This document shows, piece after piece, positions 23,309-24,690 of a stretch of DNA of 24,690 nt. How positions within the stretch are numbered: position 1 is the stretch's first letter; every line of letters begins with the position of its first letter. Source of the stretch: Loktanella sp. UBA3435 (lineage in GTDB: Bacteria > Pseudomonadota > Alphaproteobacteria > Rhodobacterales > Rhodobacteraceae); the NCBI GenBank assembly GCA_002378665.1, contig DFSO01000091.1:1-24690 (forward strand), in the 5' to 3' direction. A program made the translations under genes and the position numbers. The notes under the pieces were generated by a model, which saw nothing but the letters and a program-made list of their open reading frames with translations, made no database searches and was not told where the DNA came from.

Positions 23309-24643
23309 ATGACCAAACGCATTGCTATCATTGGCGCAGGCCCATCTGGCTTAGCATTGCTTCGCGCCTTCCAATCGGCTCAAGCCAAAGGCGAAGAAAT
23401 CCCCGAAATTGTCTGTTTTGAAAAGCAGGCAAATTGGGGTGGTTTGTGGAACTACATGTGGCGCACAGGCCTCGACCAATATGGCGAACCTGTGCATGGC
23501 TCGATGTATAGGTACCTTTGGTCAAATGGCCCAAAAGAAGGCTTGGAGTTCGCCGACTATTCCTTCGAGGAGCATTTCGGCAAACAGATCGCCAGCTACC
23601 CGCCCCGCGCGGTTCTTTTTGATTACATCCAAGGCCGCGTTGAAAAGGCAGGCGTGCGCGATTTGATCAGGTTCGAGACCGCCGTGCGCTGGGTCGCAAA
23701 GGACGGTGACAAATTTAACGTCACGGTTTGCAACCTGCCCGAGGATCACACCTACACCGAGGTCTTCGACAATGTGATCGTCTGCTCTGGCCACTTCAGC
23801 ACACCAAATGTGCCAGAGTTCAAAGGCTTCGAGAACTTCAAAGGGCGCGTCCTGCACGCCCATGATTTCCGCGACGCGATGGAGTTCAAAGATAAGGACA
23901 TCCTCATCGTCGGCACCTCTTATTCCGCAGAGGACATCGGGTCGCAGTGCTGGAAATACGGCGCAAAATCGATCACCGTCAGCCACCGCACCGCGGCCAT
24001 GGGCTATGACTGGCCCGACAACTGGGCCGAGGTTCCGCTGCTGACCCATGTTGACGGCAATACCGCGCATTTCAAGGATGGCAGCAGCCGTCATGTCGAT
24101 GCGGTGATCCTATGCACTGGCTACAAACACCATTTCCCGTTCTTGCCTGACGAATTGCGTCTGAAAACAGCCAACCGCTTGGCAACCGCCGACCTTTACA
24201 AAGGCGTTGCCTTTATCGACGAGCCCGCACTGTTTTACATCGGAATGCAGGACCAGTGGTTCACCTTCAACATGTTTGACGCGCAGGCATGGTGGATCCG
24301 TGACGTGATCATGGACCGCATCACCCTGCCCGACCGCAAAACCATGGCCGCAGATGTTGCTGATCGCGTCGCGCGCGAGGACGCAGGCGAGAGCGACTAT
24401 GATGCGATCTGGTATCAGGGCGACTACATCAAGGAATTGGTGGCCGAAACCGACTATCCTTCCTTCGACGTCGAAGGCGCCTGTCAGGCATTCAAAGCAT
24501 GGAAGGGCCACAAAAAGGCGGGCATCATGACGTTCCGCGACAATGGCTATAAGTCCGTGATCACAGGCACCATGGCCCCAAAGCACCACACGCCATGGAA
24601 AGATGCGCTTGACGACAGTCTTGAAGTTTACCTCAAAAACTAA
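23309..24643 (+). CDS. tmm: Trimethylamine monooxygenase, flavin-containing monooxygenase family
   Basis: FAD- and NADPH-dependent enzyme of 444 aa that oxidises trimethylamine to TMAO; relatives also oxidise dimethylsulfide to DMSO. The FAD motif GAGPSG is at 9-14, the FMO signature FKGRVLHAHDF at 177-187 (F177, G179, H183, F187) and the NADPH motif GTSYSAED at 202-209. YLWSNGPKE (69-77), near the flavin, matches known Tmm proteins. The start has AAAGAGG five bases upstream; an open frame reaching back into gmaS from 23222 is not family-like. It is the last gene of the plus-strand run and converges with a gene entering from the right, overlapping it by 4 bp. Confidence 0.95.
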   Translation: MTKRIAIIGAGPSGLALLRAFQSAQAKGEEIPEIVCFEKQANWGGLWNYMWRTGLDQYGEPVHGSMYRYLWSNGPKEGLEFADYSFEEHFGKQIASYPPRAVLFDYIQGRVEKAGVRDLIRFETAVRWVAKDGDKFNVTVCNLPEDHTYTEVFDNVIVCSGHFSTPNVPEFKGFENFKGRVLHAHDFRDAMEFKDKDILIVGTSYSAEDIGSQCWKYGAKSITVSHRTAAMGYDWPDNWAEVPLLTHVDGNTAHFKDGSSRHVDAVILCTGYKHHFPFLPDELRLKTANRLATADLYKGVAFIDEPALFYIGMQDQWFTFNMFDAQAWWIRDVIMDRITLPDRKTMAADVADRVAREDAGESDYDAIWYQGDYIKELVAETDYPSFDVEGACQAFKAWKGHKKAGIMTFRDNGYKSVITGTMAPKHHTPWKDALDDSLEVYLKN

Positions 24644-24690
24644 AGTTTAATGCCGCGCGTGCCCGTCTCTTCCCAGTCGGTCACGTCGTT
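24640..24690 (-). CDS. C-terminal end of a gene running off the right edge, unidentified
   Basis: The minus strand reads 16 codons from the window edge to a TAG, giving NDVTDWEETGTRGIKL. The stop overlaps the tmm stop by a few bases, the tight convergent arrangement seen elsewhere in the window. Sixteen residues are too few for a family call. The TMAO demethylase gene tdm is the missing step and is often near tmm, so it is a reasonable but unproven guess. Confidence 0.5.
   Translation of the reverse strand, partial: NDVTDWEETGTRGIKL

Noticed and set aside
1..24690. tRNA, rRNA, CRISPR array, transposase or integrase
   Set aside because: No cloverleaf-like, rRNA-like or repeat-spacer sequence and no mobile-element protein was seen by eye; a covariance-model search would be needed to exclude small RNAs.

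Overview
The window comes from an alphaproteobacterium and most resembles the marine Roseobacter group (Rhodobacteraceae). This rests on gene content: a flavin trimethylamine monooxygenase, an N-methylglutamate pathway, a dmmDABC-type dimethylamine monooxygenase operon and a TMAO-type ABC transporter packed together. Codon use is moderately GC-rich, with clear Shine-Dalgarno sites and many 1-8 bp gene overlaps. No rRNA, tRNA, insertion sequence, prophage or CRISPR array was seen.

Layout. (1) 28-1974, +: hybrid sensor histidine kinase, richer in A/T than the rest. (2) 1994-5976, -: ABC importer operon of the OpuA/ProU class, binding protein then ATPase then fused permease, matching tmoX-tmoW-tmoV. 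(3) 5977-6282: 306-bp divergent control region with a tandem 25-bp repeat and a perfect palindrome. (4) 6283-11349, +: four-subunit enzyme of the sarcosine oxidase/N-methylglutamate dehydrogenase family (beta, delta, alpha, gamma order). (5) 11346-13107: two divergent regulators, a GlxA-type AraC protein (-) and an XRE-cupin protein (+). (6) 13085-16928, -: dmmDABC. (7) 16929-17163: divergent control region with a possible sigma-54 promoter. (8) 17164-24643, +: a divergent ammonium transporter, a 71-residue one-helix membrane protein, mgsABC, gmaS and tmm. (9) 24640-24690, -: the last 16 codons of a gene running off the right edge, convergent with tmm.

Pathway. Trimethylamine is oxidised to TMAO by Tmm; TMAO can also enter through TmoXVW. 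TMAO would be split by a demethylase (Tdm), which is not visible here except possibly as the edge fragment. Dimethylamine is demethylated by DmmABC with DmmD, whose folate-binding fold suggests capture of the formaldehyde. Methylamine is joined to glutamate by GmaS, converted to N-methylglutamate by MgsABC and oxidised back to glutamate by the four-subunit dehydrogenase, whose folate domains take the last methyl group as methylene-tetrahydrofolate. The Amt-like transporter would take up ammonium or methylammonium. The pathway is largely known. The less explained items are the small membrane protein after amt, the diverged Amt, the missing cofactor ligands in MgsC and the delta subunit, and the structured non-coding regions.
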